Below are positions 43,844 through 53,592 of a DNA stretch of 55,371 nucleotides, one piece after another (positions within the stretch are counted from its first letter, which is position 1; each line of letters opens with the position of its first letter). The position numbers were made by a program, and so were the translations under genes. A model generated the notes under the pieces. It was not told the origin of the DNA, did no database searches, and was given only the letters and a program-made list of their open reading frames with translations. The DNA comes from JANWJE01 sp044326545 (GTDB lineage Bacteria; Chlamydiota; Chlamydiia; Chlamydiales; Parachlamydiaceae): contig JBIRBM010000014.1 of assembly GCA_044326545.1 (NCBI GenBank), forward strand, positions 1-55,371. The letters run 5' to 3'.

Positions 43844-46605
43844 ATTATAGAAATCAAAATCCAGAACAAATCGCCCGTGACAAAATAGACGCTCTACTCG
43901 ATCAAGCAGGATGGGTGATTCAATTAAGTAAAAAAATCGATCTCAATGCTGGTCTAGGTGTTGCTGTACGCGAATATCAAACAGATGTCGGTCCTGCCGA
44001 TTATGTTCTATTTATTGATAAGAAAGCTGTAGGAGTGATCGAAGCAAAACCAGAAGACTGTGGCCACCGAATCACAACTGTCGAAGAACAATCCAACGAA
44101 TATGCCACGGCTAAGCTGAAATGGGTGAATAACAAAGAATCCCTGCCCTTTATTTACGAGAGTACAGGAGTCATTACACGCTTTACGGATGGAAGAGATC
44201 CAAAACCAAGATCAAGGGAAGTATTCAACTTCCACCGTCCTGAAACTCTATATGAATGGCTTATTCAAAAAACTTCCATTCGCAGTCGGCTACAACAAAT
44301 TCCTCTCCTCAGCGAAGAGGGTTTAAGAGAATGTCAAATCTCTGCCATTAATAACCTTGAACAGTCATTCAAAGATGATCGACCGCGCGCTCTTATCCAG
44401 ATGGCTACGGGAGCAGGCAAAACATTTACAGCCATTACTACCATTTACCGCCTTTTAAAACATGCAAATGCAAAGCGAATCCTATTTTTGGTAGATACCA
44501 AAAACCTAGGAGAACAGGCTGAACAAGAATTCATGTCCTATGTCCCTAATGATGACAATCGTAAATTTACAGAACTTTATAATGTACAGAGACTAAAGTC
44601 ATCCTTCATTGCTAGAGACAGTCAAGTCTGCATTAGCACCATCCAACGCATGTACTCCCTGTTAAAAGAGCAGCCTCTTGATGAAGCTGCTGAAGAAATC
44701 AATCCAGCTGAAATGGCTCAGGCTAAAAAACCAATTCCTATCGTCTACAACGGCAAAGTTCCTATTGAATTTTTCGATTTCATTTTCATCGATGAATGCC
44801 ATCGCTCAATTTATAACCTATGGCAACAAGTTCTTGATTATTTTGACGGCTACTTAATAGGCCTAACAGCGACTCCAGATAACCGTACTTACGGCTTTTT
44901 CAAGAAAAACGTCGTTAGTGAATACAGTCACGAAAGGGCAGTTGCTGATGGAGTTAATGTCGGCAATGAGATCTATGTCATAGAAACTGAAAGAACTAAG
45001 TTGGGTGGCACAATTAAAGCCAGTCAACAAGTTCAAAAGCGAGAGCGGTTAACTCGCAAGAGAAGATGGGAACAACAAGATGAAGATGAGGCGTATACAG
45101 CTAAGCAGCTGGATCGCGATGTCGTAAACCCAGACCAAATTAGGACTGTAATACGCGCTTTTAGAGATAATTTACCCAGCATCTTTCCTGGACGCAAAGA
45201 AGTGCCAAAAACGCTCATCTTTGCAAAAACAGACAGCCATGCGGATGACATCATTCAAACGGCCCGAGAAGAGTTTGGTATGGGAAATGAATTTTGCAAA
45301 AAAGTCACCTATAAAAATGAAGAAGACCCTAAATCAGTCCTCGCTCAATTTAGAAACGACTACAATCCTCGGATTGCAGTAACAGTGGATATGATTGCTA
45401 CCGGTACAGATGTGAAGCCTCTTGAATGCTTATTGTTCATGAGAGACGTAAAGAGTCACAACTACTTCGAGCAGATGAAAGGTCGTGGTACACGCACGTT
45501 TGGCCATGACGAGTTAAAGAAGGTTACCCCGTCTGCAGCCAGTGCTAAAACACACTATGTCATTGTCGATGCCATCGGAGTTACAAACTCCCTGAAAACT
45601 GCAAGCCAACCTTTAATCACTAAACCATCAGTGCCTTTGAAAGATTTAGCAATGAGCATCGTCATGGGTGCAAGAGATGAGGATACAGTTAGTTCGCTTG
45701 CTGGACGATTGGCTCGTCTCAACAAACAACTCGAAGAAAAAGATCTCCAGCGAATCAAAGAACAAACAGGCGGTATTGAATTAAGCACTATCATAGGCAA
45801 CCTTCTAGCCGCCATAGATCTTGATAAGATTGAAATTAAAGCTCGAGAAATGAAAAAGGGCAGTGAGTCTTCTGAACTAAGTGATGCAGATTGCTTGCGG
45901 GCTCAAGAGTTTCTTGTAGGCGAAGCCGCAAATGTGCTCAATGGAGAAATGATTGAGCTGTTAGAGAATATTCGCCGTGATAAGGAACAGACAATAGATC
46001 ATGATAATTTGGATGCTGTTTTACGCGCAGAATGGGATGGAGATGCCAAAGAAAATGCTCAAAACTTAATAAACGAATTCCAAGAATATCTTGAAATCCA
46101 TCGAGATGAGATCGAAGCTCTTACCATATTTTATAGTCAGCCTCAAAGGCGGCGTGAAATTACATATGATATGATTCATCGAGTTCTGGATAAACTGCGG
46201 CAAGACAAACCTAAACTTGCCCCATTACGCGTGTGGATGGCTTATACCCAACTTGAAGAATATAAAGGAAGTCAACCGATTAACGAGCTCACCGCTTTGG
46301 TTGCTCTTGTACGTCGTGCTTGTGGAATCGACAAAAAAGTATCTGAATATTCTGAAACAGTACGGCGTAACTTTCAAAATTGGATTATGAAGCGACATAG
46401 TGGGGACGGTGAAAAATTCAATGAAGAACAAATGGCATGGCTAAGAATGATTCGCGAGCATATTATCAATTCTTTCCATATAGATAAAACAGATCTTGAA
46501 ATGGCGCCTTTTGATTCTAAAGGGGGCTTAGGAAAAATGTATCAGCTTTTTGGTGATCATATGGATAATTTAATTCAAGAATTGAACGAGGCATTGGCGA
46601 TATAA
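43840..46605 (+). CDS. hsdR: Type I restriction enzyme, R subunit
   Basis: A 921-residue subunit that translocates and cuts DNA. An N-terminal PD-(D/E)XK nuclease shows Asp54 (GPADYVLF) and Glu68-x-Lys70 (VIEAKPE). The SF2 helicase motor follows: MATGAGKT (188-195), the DECH box (318-321), TATPD, and the C-terminal RecA lobe with MIATGTDVKPLE and QMKGRGTR. The C-terminal region of about 250 residues resembles the EcoEI-type R_C domain. The ATG at 43840 overlaps the nuclease stop; a longer frame from 43783 lies inside that gene. All motifs are intact, so the enzyme should be active. HsdS follows directly, giving the gene order R-S-M. Confidence 0.95.
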   Translation: MNYRNQNPEQIARDKIDALLDQAGWVIQLSKKIDLNAGLGVAVREYQTDVGPADYVLFIDKKAVGVIEAKPEDCGHRITTVEEQSNEYATAKLKWVNNKESLPFIYESTGVITRFTDGRDPKPRSREVFNFHRPETLYEWLIQKTSIRSRLQQIPLLSEEGLRECQISAINNLEQSFKDDRPRALIQMATGAGKTFTAITTIYRLLKHANAKRILFLVDTKNLGEQAEQEFMSYVPNDDNRKFTELYNVQRLKSSFIARDSQVCISTIQRMYSLLKEQPLDEAAEEINPAEMAQAKKPIPIVYNGKVPIEFFDFIFIDECHRSIYNLWQQVLDYFDGYLIGLTATPDNRTYGFFKKNVVSEYSHERAVADGVNVGNEIYVIETERTKLGGTIKASQQVQKRERLTRKRRWEQQDEDEAYTAKQLDRDVVNPDQIRTVIRAFRDNLPSIFPGRKEVPKTLIFAKTDSHADDIIQTAREEFGMGNEFCKKVTYKNEEDPKSVLAQFRNDYNPRIAVTVDMIATGTDVKPLECLLFMRDVKSHNYFEQMKGRGTRTFGHDELKKVTPSAASAKTHYVIVDAIGVTNSLKTASQPLITKPSVPLKDLAMSIVMGARDEDTVSSLAGRLARLNKQLEEKDLQRIKEQTGGIELSTIIGNLLAAIDLDKIEIKAREMKKGSESSELSDADCLRAQEFLVGEAANVLNGEMIELLENIRRDKEQTIDHDNLDAVLRAEWDGDAKENAQNLINEFQEYLEIHRDEIEALTIFYSQPQRRREITYDMIHRVLDKLRQDKPKLAPLRVWMAYTQLEEYKGSQPINELTALVALVRRACGIDKKVSEYSETVRRNFQNWIMKRHSGDGEKFNEEQMAWLRMIREHIINSFHIDKTDLEMAPFDSKGGLGKMYQLFGDHMDNLIQELNEALAI

Positions 46606-48003
46606 GTGGAAAACAATAAACAACTTCCGGAAGGTTGGATGCTAGTTGATATTGAAACGGTTGCAGCAGATATCATTTCCGGATCCGGCTTTCCAACTCA
46701 GTATCAAGGTAAATCAGAAGGAAACTATCCATTTGCAAAAGTTGGAGACATTTCCAGAACCTTCAAAGCGAAACAAAAGTTCATTAAACATGCTGATCAT
46801 TATATTTCGGAAGATGTATTCAAAAAAATAAACGCTAAGATATTTCCAATTGGTTCTATTGTTTTTCCAAAGATTGGCGAAGCTCTTAGGGGAAATTACC
46901 GTCTTATTACCTCGAGAGAAATGCTTTTTGACAATAACGTCATGGGAATAATTCCAAACAAACTTGTTTTAGAAGACTATTTATTCTATTTCCTAACAAC
47001 GCAAGACTTTTACAAATTTGCAGTGGCAACTGCAGTACCTTCAATAAGAAAAGGCGATATAGCTAGTATTTCTTTTCCTTTAGCTCCAAAAAACGAACAA
47101 AAACGCATAGTCGCCAAAATTGAGGAGCTTTTCTCTGAAATCGATAAGGGCATAGATAATTTGCTGAAAGCGCAGGAACTCTTGAAAGCATATCGCCAAT
47201 CACTTCTAAAAAATGCCGCAACAGGTGACTTTCTTGTCTCTCTCGGCCTCTTAAAGACTGCATTTGACGATTCTCATAAAATGAATCTATCAAAAGCTGT
47301 TTCAGAGCACGGACAAGGTTGGAGCCCTAAATGTTTGAATGAGCCATCCACTAATGAAAATGACTGGGCTGTTATTAAAACTACAGCTATCCAAAACACT
47401 GAATTCATTGAACACGAAAATAAGCTTTTGCCAAAAAATTTAAAACCGAGACTTCATCTTGAAATTGCACCCGACGATATTTTAGTAACGCGTGCTGGCC
47501 CTAGAAATCGTGTAGGAGTTACCTGTTTGGTAAGGAAATGTCGCAAACGATTAATACTGTGCGATAAAGTTTACAGAATAAGAGTCAACCAAAGCGTAAT
47601 ACTACCTGCATATTTAGAAATGCTACTTAATTCACCTCACATAATTGATGAGGTGGAAAGATTAAAAACAGGGATTAATGATAGTGGTGTGAATTTGACC
47701 CAAGAACGCTTTTTAGCTCTAGAGCTAAAAATTCCCTCATTAGTCCTTCAGCAGTTAACTCTCCAAAAACTTCAAGATGCGATATCCACTGCGAATTATT
47801 TAAGCCAGCAGATAAATGTGGCTTTGGAAAAACTTAAAAACATTCGCCAAAGCATCCTAAAAAAAGCTTTCTCAGGAAAGCTAGTTTCTCAAGATGCAAA
47901 TGATGAACCTGCCACCGTCCTCTTAGAGCGCATTAAAGCTGAAAAAGAGATCCCAAGGCCCCAAAAAAAGAAATCCCAACAACTCCAAAAGGTCACCGTA
48001 TGA
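46606..48003 (+). CDS. hsdS: Type I restriction enzyme, specificity subunit
   Basis: The 465-residue protein has two target-recognition domains, each followed by a conserved helical spacer. TRD1 (about 10-160) ends at FPLAPKNEQKRIVAKIEELF and spacer 1 (SEIDKGIDNLLKAQELLKAY). TRD2 (about 255-385) ends at IPSLVLQQLTLQKLQDAI and spacer 2 (KLKNIRQSILKKAFSGKLV). The two halves would read a bipartite DNA sequence. It starts with GTG directly after the hsdR stop and overlaps hsdM at ATGA. Length is normal. No inverted hsdS fragments that would point to phase-variable shuffling are present in the window. Confidence 0.94.
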   Translation: MENNKQLPEGWMLVDIETVAADIISGSGFPTQYQGKSEGNYPFAKVGDISRTFKAKQKFIKHADHYISEDVFKKINAKIFPIGSIVFPKIGEALRGNYRLITSREMLFDNNVMGIIPNKLVLEDYLFYFLTTQDFYKFAVATAVPSIRKGDIASISFPLAPKNEQKRIVAKIEELFSEIDKGIDNLLKAQELLKAYRQSLLKNAATGDFLVSLGLLKTAFDDSHKMNLSKAVSEHGQGWSPKCLNEPSTNENDWAVIKTTAIQNTEFIEHENKLLPKNLKPRLHLEIAPDDILVTRAGPRNRVGVTCLVRKCRKRLILCDKVYRIRVNQSVILPAYLEMLLNSPHIIDEVERLKTGINDSGVNLTQERFLALELKIPSLVLQQLTLQKLQDAISTANYLSQQINVALEKLKNIRQSILKKAFSGKLVSQDANDEPATVLLERIKAEKEIPRPQKKKSQQLQKVTV

Positions 48004-49487
48004 ACACTGCATCAATAGTATCCAAGGTTTGGAGCTTCTGTACTACTTTACGCGATGACGGTGTAAGCTATGGCGATTATCTTGAGCAGCTAACGTATCT
48101 TATCTTTCTTAAAATGGCCGACGAATACTCTAAACCGCCCTACAATAGGAATGTGGGAATTCCAGAAGCCTATGGCTGGCCAACCCTTAAATCAAAAAAA
48201 GGGGCAGAGCTAGAAATACATTACCTTACTGTATTACGAGAGCTTGGATCTAAAAAAGGCATGCTTGGCCAGATCTTCACTAAGGCGCTGAACAAAATCC
48301 AAGATCCCGCCAAACTTTATCGCCTCATCAGCATGGTCGATGAGACGGAGTGGGTGGTCATGGAAGCTGATATCAAAGGGGATATCTACGAAAGCCTTTT
48401 AGAAAAGAATGCTGAAGATACGAAATCAGGAGCAGGGCAGTACTTCACTCCTCGCGCGCTTATCAAGGCCATGGTGGAGTGTATCCGCCCTGAGCCTGGC
48501 AAAACAATTGCAGATCCCGCTTGCGGAACGGGTGGATTTTTTCTTGCTGCCTATGATTTCATCATCAATTCGAATAAGGCTCAAATAGACAAGAGTCAAA
48601 AAGCCTTTTTAAAGCGTGAAACCTTTTACGGTAATGAAATCGTCGCAAACACACGCCGCCTTTGCCTCATGAACATGTTCCTCCATAACATTGGCGAGAT
48701 TGACGGCGATACCCCAGTCTCTCCAAATGATGCGCTCATTGCGGATAGCGGGCAGCGATTTGATTATGTCCTCGCTAATCCCCCCTTTGGCAAAAAAAGC
48801 AGCATGAGCTTTACCAATGATGAAGGAGAGCAAGAGAGGGACGATTTAACATACAATCGCCAGGATTTTTGGGCGACGACCTCTAATAAACAGCTCAATT
48901 TTGTGCAGCACATTCGAACGATGCTAAAAACTACCGGACGAGCTGCCGTTGTGGTGCCCGATAACGTCCTTTTTGAAGGTGGCGCAGGCGAAATCATTCG
49001 GAGAAAGCTTCTAGAGAACACTGACTTGCATACAATTTTGCGGTTACCGACTGGTATTTTTTATGCAAATGGAGTCAAAGCTAATGTGATGTTCTTTGAT
49101 AACCGCGAAGCCAGTCCATCTCATTGGTCAAAAGAGGTCTGGTACTATGATTATCGAACGAACATCCACCACACACTGAAGAAGCAGCCAATGCGTTTTA
49201 GCGATCTACAAGACTTCATTCAATGCTACAACCCACAAAATCGTCATGTTCGCAAAGAATCATGGAGCCCTGAGATTAACCCTGAAGGTCGTTGGCGCAA
49301 GTTTAGCTATGAAGAGTTGATAGCCCGCGATAAAACCAGTCTTGATATTTTTTGGCTCAAAGATAAAAGCCTAACCGATCTTGATAATCTTCCAGATCCT
49401 GAAATACTGGCATCCGAGATAATCGAAAATCTAGAGGCAGCTCTCGGCAATTTTAAAAAAGTATCAATGTCTCTTGGGCAGAGCTAA
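48000..49487 (+). CDS. hsdM: Type I restriction enzyme, adenine methyltransferase subunit
   Basis: The 495-residue N6-adenine methyltransferase has an N-terminal helical domain (about 5-140), GAGQYFTPRALIKAMVE, SAM-binding DPACGTGG at 172-179 and catalytic NPPF at 260-263. The C-terminal half holds the target/HsdS contact region. With HsdS it methylates the recognition site and protects host DNA. Its ATG overlaps the hsdS stop (ATGA). The system appears complete: R, S and M intact. The gene for a DUF4209 protein begins 54 bases after its stop. Confidence 0.95.
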   Translation: MNTASIVSKVWSFCTTLRDDGVSYGDYLEQLTYLIFLKMADEYSKPPYNRNVGIPEAYGWPTLKSKKGAELEIHYLTVLRELGSKKGMLGQIFTKALNKIQDPAKLYRLISMVDETEWVVMEADIKGDIYESLLEKNAEDTKSGAGQYFTPRALIKAMVECIRPEPGKTIADPACGTGGFFLAAYDFIINSNKAQIDKSQKAFLKRETFYGNEIVANTRRLCLMNMFLHNIGEIDGDTPVSPNDALIADSGQRFDYVLANPPFGKKSSMSFTNDEGEQERDDLTYNRQDFWATTSNKQLNFVQHIRTMLKTTGRAAVVVPDNVLFEGGAGEIIRRKLLENTDLHTILRLPTGIFYANGVKANVMFFDNREASPSHWSKEVWYYDYRTNIHHTLKKQPMRFSDLQDFIQCYNPQNRHVRKESWSPEINPEGRWRKFSYEELIARDKTSLDIFWLKDKSLTDLDNLPDPEILASEIIENLEAALGNFKKVSMSLGQS

Positions 49488-49541
49488 GCGCTAAATCCTT
49501 CTGTCTTGGCATACATATAAAGAATCAGAGAGAAAAAACTC

Positions 49542-51242
49542 ATGAAAGAACTGCATCCTATAGCTGACCTTATCAACAAACAACCACAAGACCTAACCTA
49601 TGAGGAGGTTTATCATCAGTTAAAGCTTAATCGTACGGCTATCCATTCAGCAGATGAAAGTCCCCTTAATCTTTTTCTAGATATTACCGCTTTACACTTT
49701 GACCCCGATAACCAATCCTATCCATTTTCAGTAAAATTAAAAGAAAATGCGCACATAGAGCTAATCGACCAAATGCGCTCTCATGTTGATCATCCAGATG
49801 TTTCTTGGCTTCTACACGATCTCTTTTGGACTCAGCAACGGAAACCAGAGAATGCTAGGCTGGCATCTGAATATGCCTGTAAAAGCGCAAATTCTCTCGA
49901 TCCAAACAAATCAAGTCTTGAAATCTTCAAGAGGATCAAACGGGCAGTAATCCTTTCTAATCAGTCTCAAAATAATGAGGCGAGAGAAAAAATAAAGAAT
50001 GAAATCGGGCTGGTCACAGAAAAATGTCTAAAAGACCCGAAAAGTTTCTTAAGCGTTTGGTTAATCAACCTCTTGATAGAGATAAATGCTCATTCAATAT
50101 TATCGGAGCTCATTAAATCTGAATTAATCTTGAATGCTGCTATCCAAGCAGAAAGTTCCAAAGATTGGGAACTGGCCCAACGTCTTAGACAAGCAATAGT
50201 AGATACGTTAAGAGTTCTTAAATCGGAAGATTTAGCCCAAAAAGCTTTAATCGAGCTTGCTCATTCTTATGAACAACAGGCTATTGCAAATTCCAACGGA
50301 ATGATATCTTCCCTAGCCTATCAAAAAGCAATCAGATCTCTTCAACTAATTAACGTACCATCTCTGTGTGCAGAAAGGGATGCTTTAATCAAACAGTTCC
50401 AATTGGCTCTACAAGATGCTCAAACCGAAAGACTAAAAGAATTAAAGTCCGTTTCTGCTGGACCCTTAGACCTGACACCATTTATCCTAAGCTTGGAAAA
50501 AGCCTTGGACAAAGCTCATTCATTTGAAGAAGCTCTTTTGATTTTGGCAACGCTCAGTCCTCTTCAAAATAAAACTTCTCTTGAGTCTAGAATAGCAGAT
50601 CACCTTCAACAACTTCCTCACAGTTTGTTTGCAATGACAGAATATATTGATGAAAGAGGAAGAACCTTAAACCATCCTTCTTCATTCGAGGAAAAAGTTT
50701 CTCATCATGTGACTCGAGAGCTATCAATTCATTGGGATATGAAAGCGCATTTGATTAATCATGCCAGGCAATGGATTCTTAGATGTTTTTCAGTGATTGA
50801 ATCAGACTGGCTGAACGTGATATCTCATAATCCTTATATCCCGGTAGGTCATCACGAAATTATCGCAAGGGCACTTCATCGGGGATTAAATGCTGATCTC
50901 TTAGATTCAACCCATCTCTTGCCACCGCAATTTGAGGCATCTTGTAGGCATATCCTAGATGCAAACAATATAAACTGCCAGGTAATCACAAACAGTTTAA
51001 AGCAAAAAGATCAGTCTATTAAAGAACTCCTAGCGATTACGGATATGACTAAGTTTATATCCGAAGATTTTTGTTTCGAAGTTTCTCGGCTTTTAACCGA
51101 GGATGGGCTTAACCTTCGAAACAATGGTCTGCATGGAAAAATGACGTATGTGGACTTCTATCAATATCGTTCACTTTACCTCTGGTACTTAGCTATTAAG
51201 TTTTTCTGCTTTGGACCGTTCTTGTTAAAACCGCCCACGTAA
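49542..51242 (+). CDS. DUF4209 protein with HEPN-like RNxxxHG motif
   Basis: A 566-residue, mostly alpha-helical protein. The C-terminal domain (about 470-560) ends in LLTEDGLNLRNNGLHGKM, where Arg526, Asn527, His531 and Gly532 give the RNxxxHG motif that characterises DUF4209. Arg-x4-His is also the catalytic signature of HEPN ribonucleases. The N-terminal 450 residues are helical repeats without a clear name and may sense a trigger. It lies 54 bases after hsdM on the same strand and is probably part of that transcript. RNases of HEPN type linked to type I R-M systems (such as PrrC/RloC) act as a second line of defence, so a similar role is inferred. The ribosome site is GAGAG/AAAA-type and weak. 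Confidence 0.8.
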   Translation: MKELHPIADLINKQPQDLTYEEVYHQLKLNRTAIHSADESPLNLFLDITALHFDPDNQSYPFSVKLKENAHIELIDQMRSHVDHPDVSWLLHDLFWTQQRKPENARLASEYACKSANSLDPNKSSLEIFKRIKRAVILSNQSQNNEAREKIKNEIGLVTEKCLKDPKSFLSVWLINLLIEINAHSILSELIKSELILNAAIQAESSKDWELAQRLRQAIVDTLRVLKSEDLAQKALIELAHSYEQQAIANSNGMISSLAYQKAIRSLQLINVPSLCAERDALIKQFQLALQDAQTERLKELKSVSAGPLDLTPFILSLEKALDKAHSFEEALLILATLSPLQNKTSLESRIADHLQQLPHSLFAMTEYIDERGRTLNHPSSFEEKVSHHVTRELSIHWDMKAHLINHARQWILRCFSVIESDWLNVISHNPYIPVGHHEIIARALHRGLNADLLDSTHLLPPQFEASCRHILDANNINCQVITNSLKQKDQSIKELLAITDMTKFISEDFCFEVSRLLTEDGLNLRNNGLHGKMTYVDFYQYRSLYLWYLAIKFFCFGPFLLKPPT

Positions 51243-51402
51243 GGTGAATCAACATCGACAACTGATAAATGAGACGAATCTCAAGGATTCTCCTCTCTCA
51301 TATTCTGTTTGATTTTCACTAATGTTCGGTATGGGTTTGCCGGATAAAATCCTCCTTTTTATTAGCTCCGCAAAACCCTCCCTAAAGCCACCCTAGTGCG
51401 CC

Positions 51403-52449
51403 CTATCGGATCGCTGACAATTTATCATCTTGCAGCCCCCGAACTATCCTCTGGCTTTTCAAAATCTCTTCTTTGGACTTGCGAAAATCTTCCTGTAGGA
51501 TCTGAAGAGGATGGTTTAGCGTAATGGGCATTGGTTGTCCCTGTTCTAAAATCACCATTCTGTCATTGGGGATCTTTTCCTCATTCTGCTTTGCTTGACT
51601 AACATAGCCATTACTGCTGAGAAACTCGTTGTACTCCCAAGCAAGCTTTTGCTGCGGAGTCAAATTTTTCCGCTTCTCTCGTGGGAGCTCTGGGAGTACC
51701 GGTTGTTGGCATACCCATGTCAACATCCCAATGACACTATCAACATCTTGCTTCCTCTTCACAAATTCAACAGCATGAACTACTCGACTCTCGCCAAAAC
51801 GCATCAGAGAGCATTTCTCCTGATCACTCAGATCCAATCCTTCCAAGCATTTGTAGAAAGTTTGCGAAAAAGCTGCTGCAGCTCTTTTTTCTTCTTCTTT
51901 TTCTTCCTTCTTTGTTAGTGGTGACTTGCTGGCGACGGGTTGGCTATCTCTTGGCGAACTGAAGGCTATTTGATGGCGATTCGTTGGTTTTTCTGATGGT
52001 TGTTCGCCTTGATTTTTCATAGACAATTTTGATGGTTTTTCTGATGGCGACAAGATGGCGATTACTTGGTCAACCGTTGGCTGTTCGATGGCGGCTAGAC
52101 GGCTACTTGATGGCTCTTTGTTATCTGTTTCTCCTGGCTCCGCATTGATATCCAAGAGAGTTGTGCTGATAAGCGTTGCAATTGTTCCTTTCGTGTTTGT
52201 CTGGAATTTTACAAGCCCCTGTTTTTCGAGCTTTTCTATAGCAGTCCTATACTGAGATCTAGTCAAGCCAATCGTCCCATAATCTCCAATGAAGGCTTCG
52301 TTAGCTTTGAGCTTATAGATTGAATAGGCTGGATCCGCTCGCTTTGCACGAAGAGCGATTAAAACAAGCAGCAAAAAAGCTGGAGGACTGTCTTTAAGTA
52401 GATCAAGTCCCTCTCGATGAAGTTTTATAAATCCCTCCACTATCTTCAT
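51403..52449 (-). CDS. Winged-helix replication-type protein of a mobile element
   Basis: A 348-residue protein. The N-terminal 110 residues look like a winged helix (FLLLVLIALRAKRADPAYSI, then GTIGLTRSQYRTAIEKLEKQ, then LVKFQTNTKGTIATLIST) as in plasmid and phage replication initiators. A disordered Ser/Pro/Lys-rich linker (about 115-200) holds two near-copies of PSEKP. A helical C-terminal region follows. It starts two bases after the stop of the AlpA-like gene, forming a minus-strand pair. It may direct replication or maintenance of the excised island. There is no ATPase or relaxase motif. The 160-bp gap to the DUF4209 gene, convergent, shows no clear terminator. Confidence 0.65.
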   Translation of the reverse strand: MKIVEGFIKLHREGLDLLKDSPPAFLLLVLIALRAKRADPAYSIYKLKANEAFIGDYGTIGLTRSQYRTAIEKLEKQGLVKFQTNTKGTIATLISTTLLDINAEPGETDNKEPSSSRLAAIEQPTVDQVIAILSPSEKPSKLSMKNQGEQPSEKPTNRHQIAFSSPRDSQPVASKSPLTKKEEKEEEKRAAAAFSQTFYKCLEGLDLSDQEKCSLMRFGESRVVHAVEFVKRKQDVDSVIGMLTWVCQQPVLPELPREKRKNLTPQQKLAWEYNEFLSSNGYVSQAKQNEEKIPNDRMVILEQGQPMPITLNHPLQILQEDFRKSKEEILKSQRIVRGLQDDKLSAIR

Positions 52450-52451
52450 GG

Positions 52452-52751
52452 CTATTCTACCGAGGTTTTAGTGTTTTCTTGAATCTCTGGTTCTTTTTTA
52501 CGAGGCTTGTACTTTTTCTCTGATACCCACTTAAAGAAAGCCTTCTCATCGATGAGCCATGTCCGGTTTGGCCGCTTTAAAACCTTGGCAAAACCATTTT
52601 CATTTCGAAAGAAAATTAAATGGCGCATCCCACCTACTGGCGGCCACTCATGGAACTCATTCCATTTAGAAACAGGAATGAACCGAGTCTGCCTTGGTTC
52701 ATCGACCGTTGCCTCAATACCCTTTTTAGAATTTTGCTTACTATTTCTCAT
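52452..52751 (-). CDS. AlpA/excisionase-like DNA-binding protein
   Basis: A basic 99-residue protein with an excisionase-type winged-helix core: FIPVSKWNEFHEWPPVGGMR followed by LIFFRNENGFAKVLKRPN and WLIDEKAFFKWV. The C-terminus is Lys/Glu-rich. It probably bends DNA at the attachment site or activates the integrase. AAGGAG lies six bases upstream of the ATG. It sits between the hypothetical gene at 52867 and the replication-type gene, all on the minus strand with integrase copy 2, and thus belongs to that module. Confidence 0.72.
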   Translation of the reverse strand: MRNSKQNSKKGIEATVDEPRQTRFIPVSKWNEFHEWPPVGGMRHLIFFRNENGFAKVLKRPNRTWLIDEKAFFKWVSEKKYKPRKKEPEIQENTKTSVE

Positions 52752-52866
52752 TTCACTCTCCTTCTGCTATTGCAGTTTGAATTAAATAACCGCATTTTAC
52801 GGCAAAGCATCGCCATTAAAAATGTCTTCGGTCAAAAATTTTTAAAAAACGATGAATAAGAGAAGA

Positions 52867-53592
52867 TTAGAGATCTGAAAAATAGAAGGAAAAATCGAAC
52901 GTGATCTTGGGATAGCTATCTTTTTTTGGACGCCCGTTTTTGTCGCGCCTTTTTTGTTCTGAAGCTTCATTCATAGGGATGGCAGAAGAGATGACCCACC
53001 CATAAATAGTCTTGAATGGGTAATTTCTTTGTTTCAAGCAATGGCTGTGAACGATTTGTGCAATCATGCGAGGAGGTAGATGCGGAAAATCCTTTCGTAC
53101 CTTCCTTGTAGCCCTCCATATATAAACCATGTCTTCACGTTCTTGAGCAGGCCTTCTTTTTGATAAAACAGCTTTTCCTTTGATTAAAAGCCATGCAACT
53201 GTGAGTTCTGGCGCAACATATAGCCCCGCCTTTTTAACATTTTTATCTTTGATACCGTCATCTGTTAACCGCCCTTCATGAACTAGCTTTAGCCAATCCA
53301 CAGGCATAGCTGCAGAAACTGTTTTCCCTTTTTCTGAGCATAAACATCGCACTGCAATTTTGCTGTTTCGAAAGCATTTTTCAAAGAGGTCGTAATATTG
53401 TTCGAAATCAGGAAAAAATCTTTTCTCTTCCTCAAGACTTTTTAAATTGGGAATTTTCAATCCTAAAACAGTGTATGCAGCGGTTCGAGCAGTCCAAAAG
53501 TCTTCCTTTAAACTTGCATGAATTTCTTGATCGGTCAGAAATTCAGTGCTCTGAAACCTTTGAGGAACATATTTGTTATCTGAGTTGTTCAT
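52867..53592 (-). CDS. Hypothetical protein of the integrase-2 module
   Basis: A 241-residue basic protein without signal peptide or known motif. Internal segments such as VYIWRATRKVRKDFPHLPPR and IVHSHCLKQRNYPFKTIYGW suggest a helical nucleic-acid-binding domain, but no name can be given. The ATG at 53592 has AGGAGG nine bases upstream and overlaps the integrase 3' end by 17 bases; the longer frame to 53676 would overlap by 100. Overlap with the integrase points to translational coupling and a role in the same element, perhaps as regulator or replication factor. Confidence 0.7.
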   Translation of the reverse strand: MNNSDNKYVPQRFQSTEFLTDQEIHASLKEDFWTARTAAYTVLGLKIPNLKSLEEEKRFFPDFEQYYDLFEKCFRNSKIAVRCLCSEKGKTVSAAMPVDWLKLVHEGRLTDDGIKDKNVKKAGLYVAPELTVAWLLIKGKAVLSKRRPAQEREDMVYIWRATRKVRKDFPHLPPRMIAQIVHSHCLKQRNYPFKTIYGWVISSAIPMNEASEQKRRDKNGRPKKDSYPKITFDFSFYFSDL

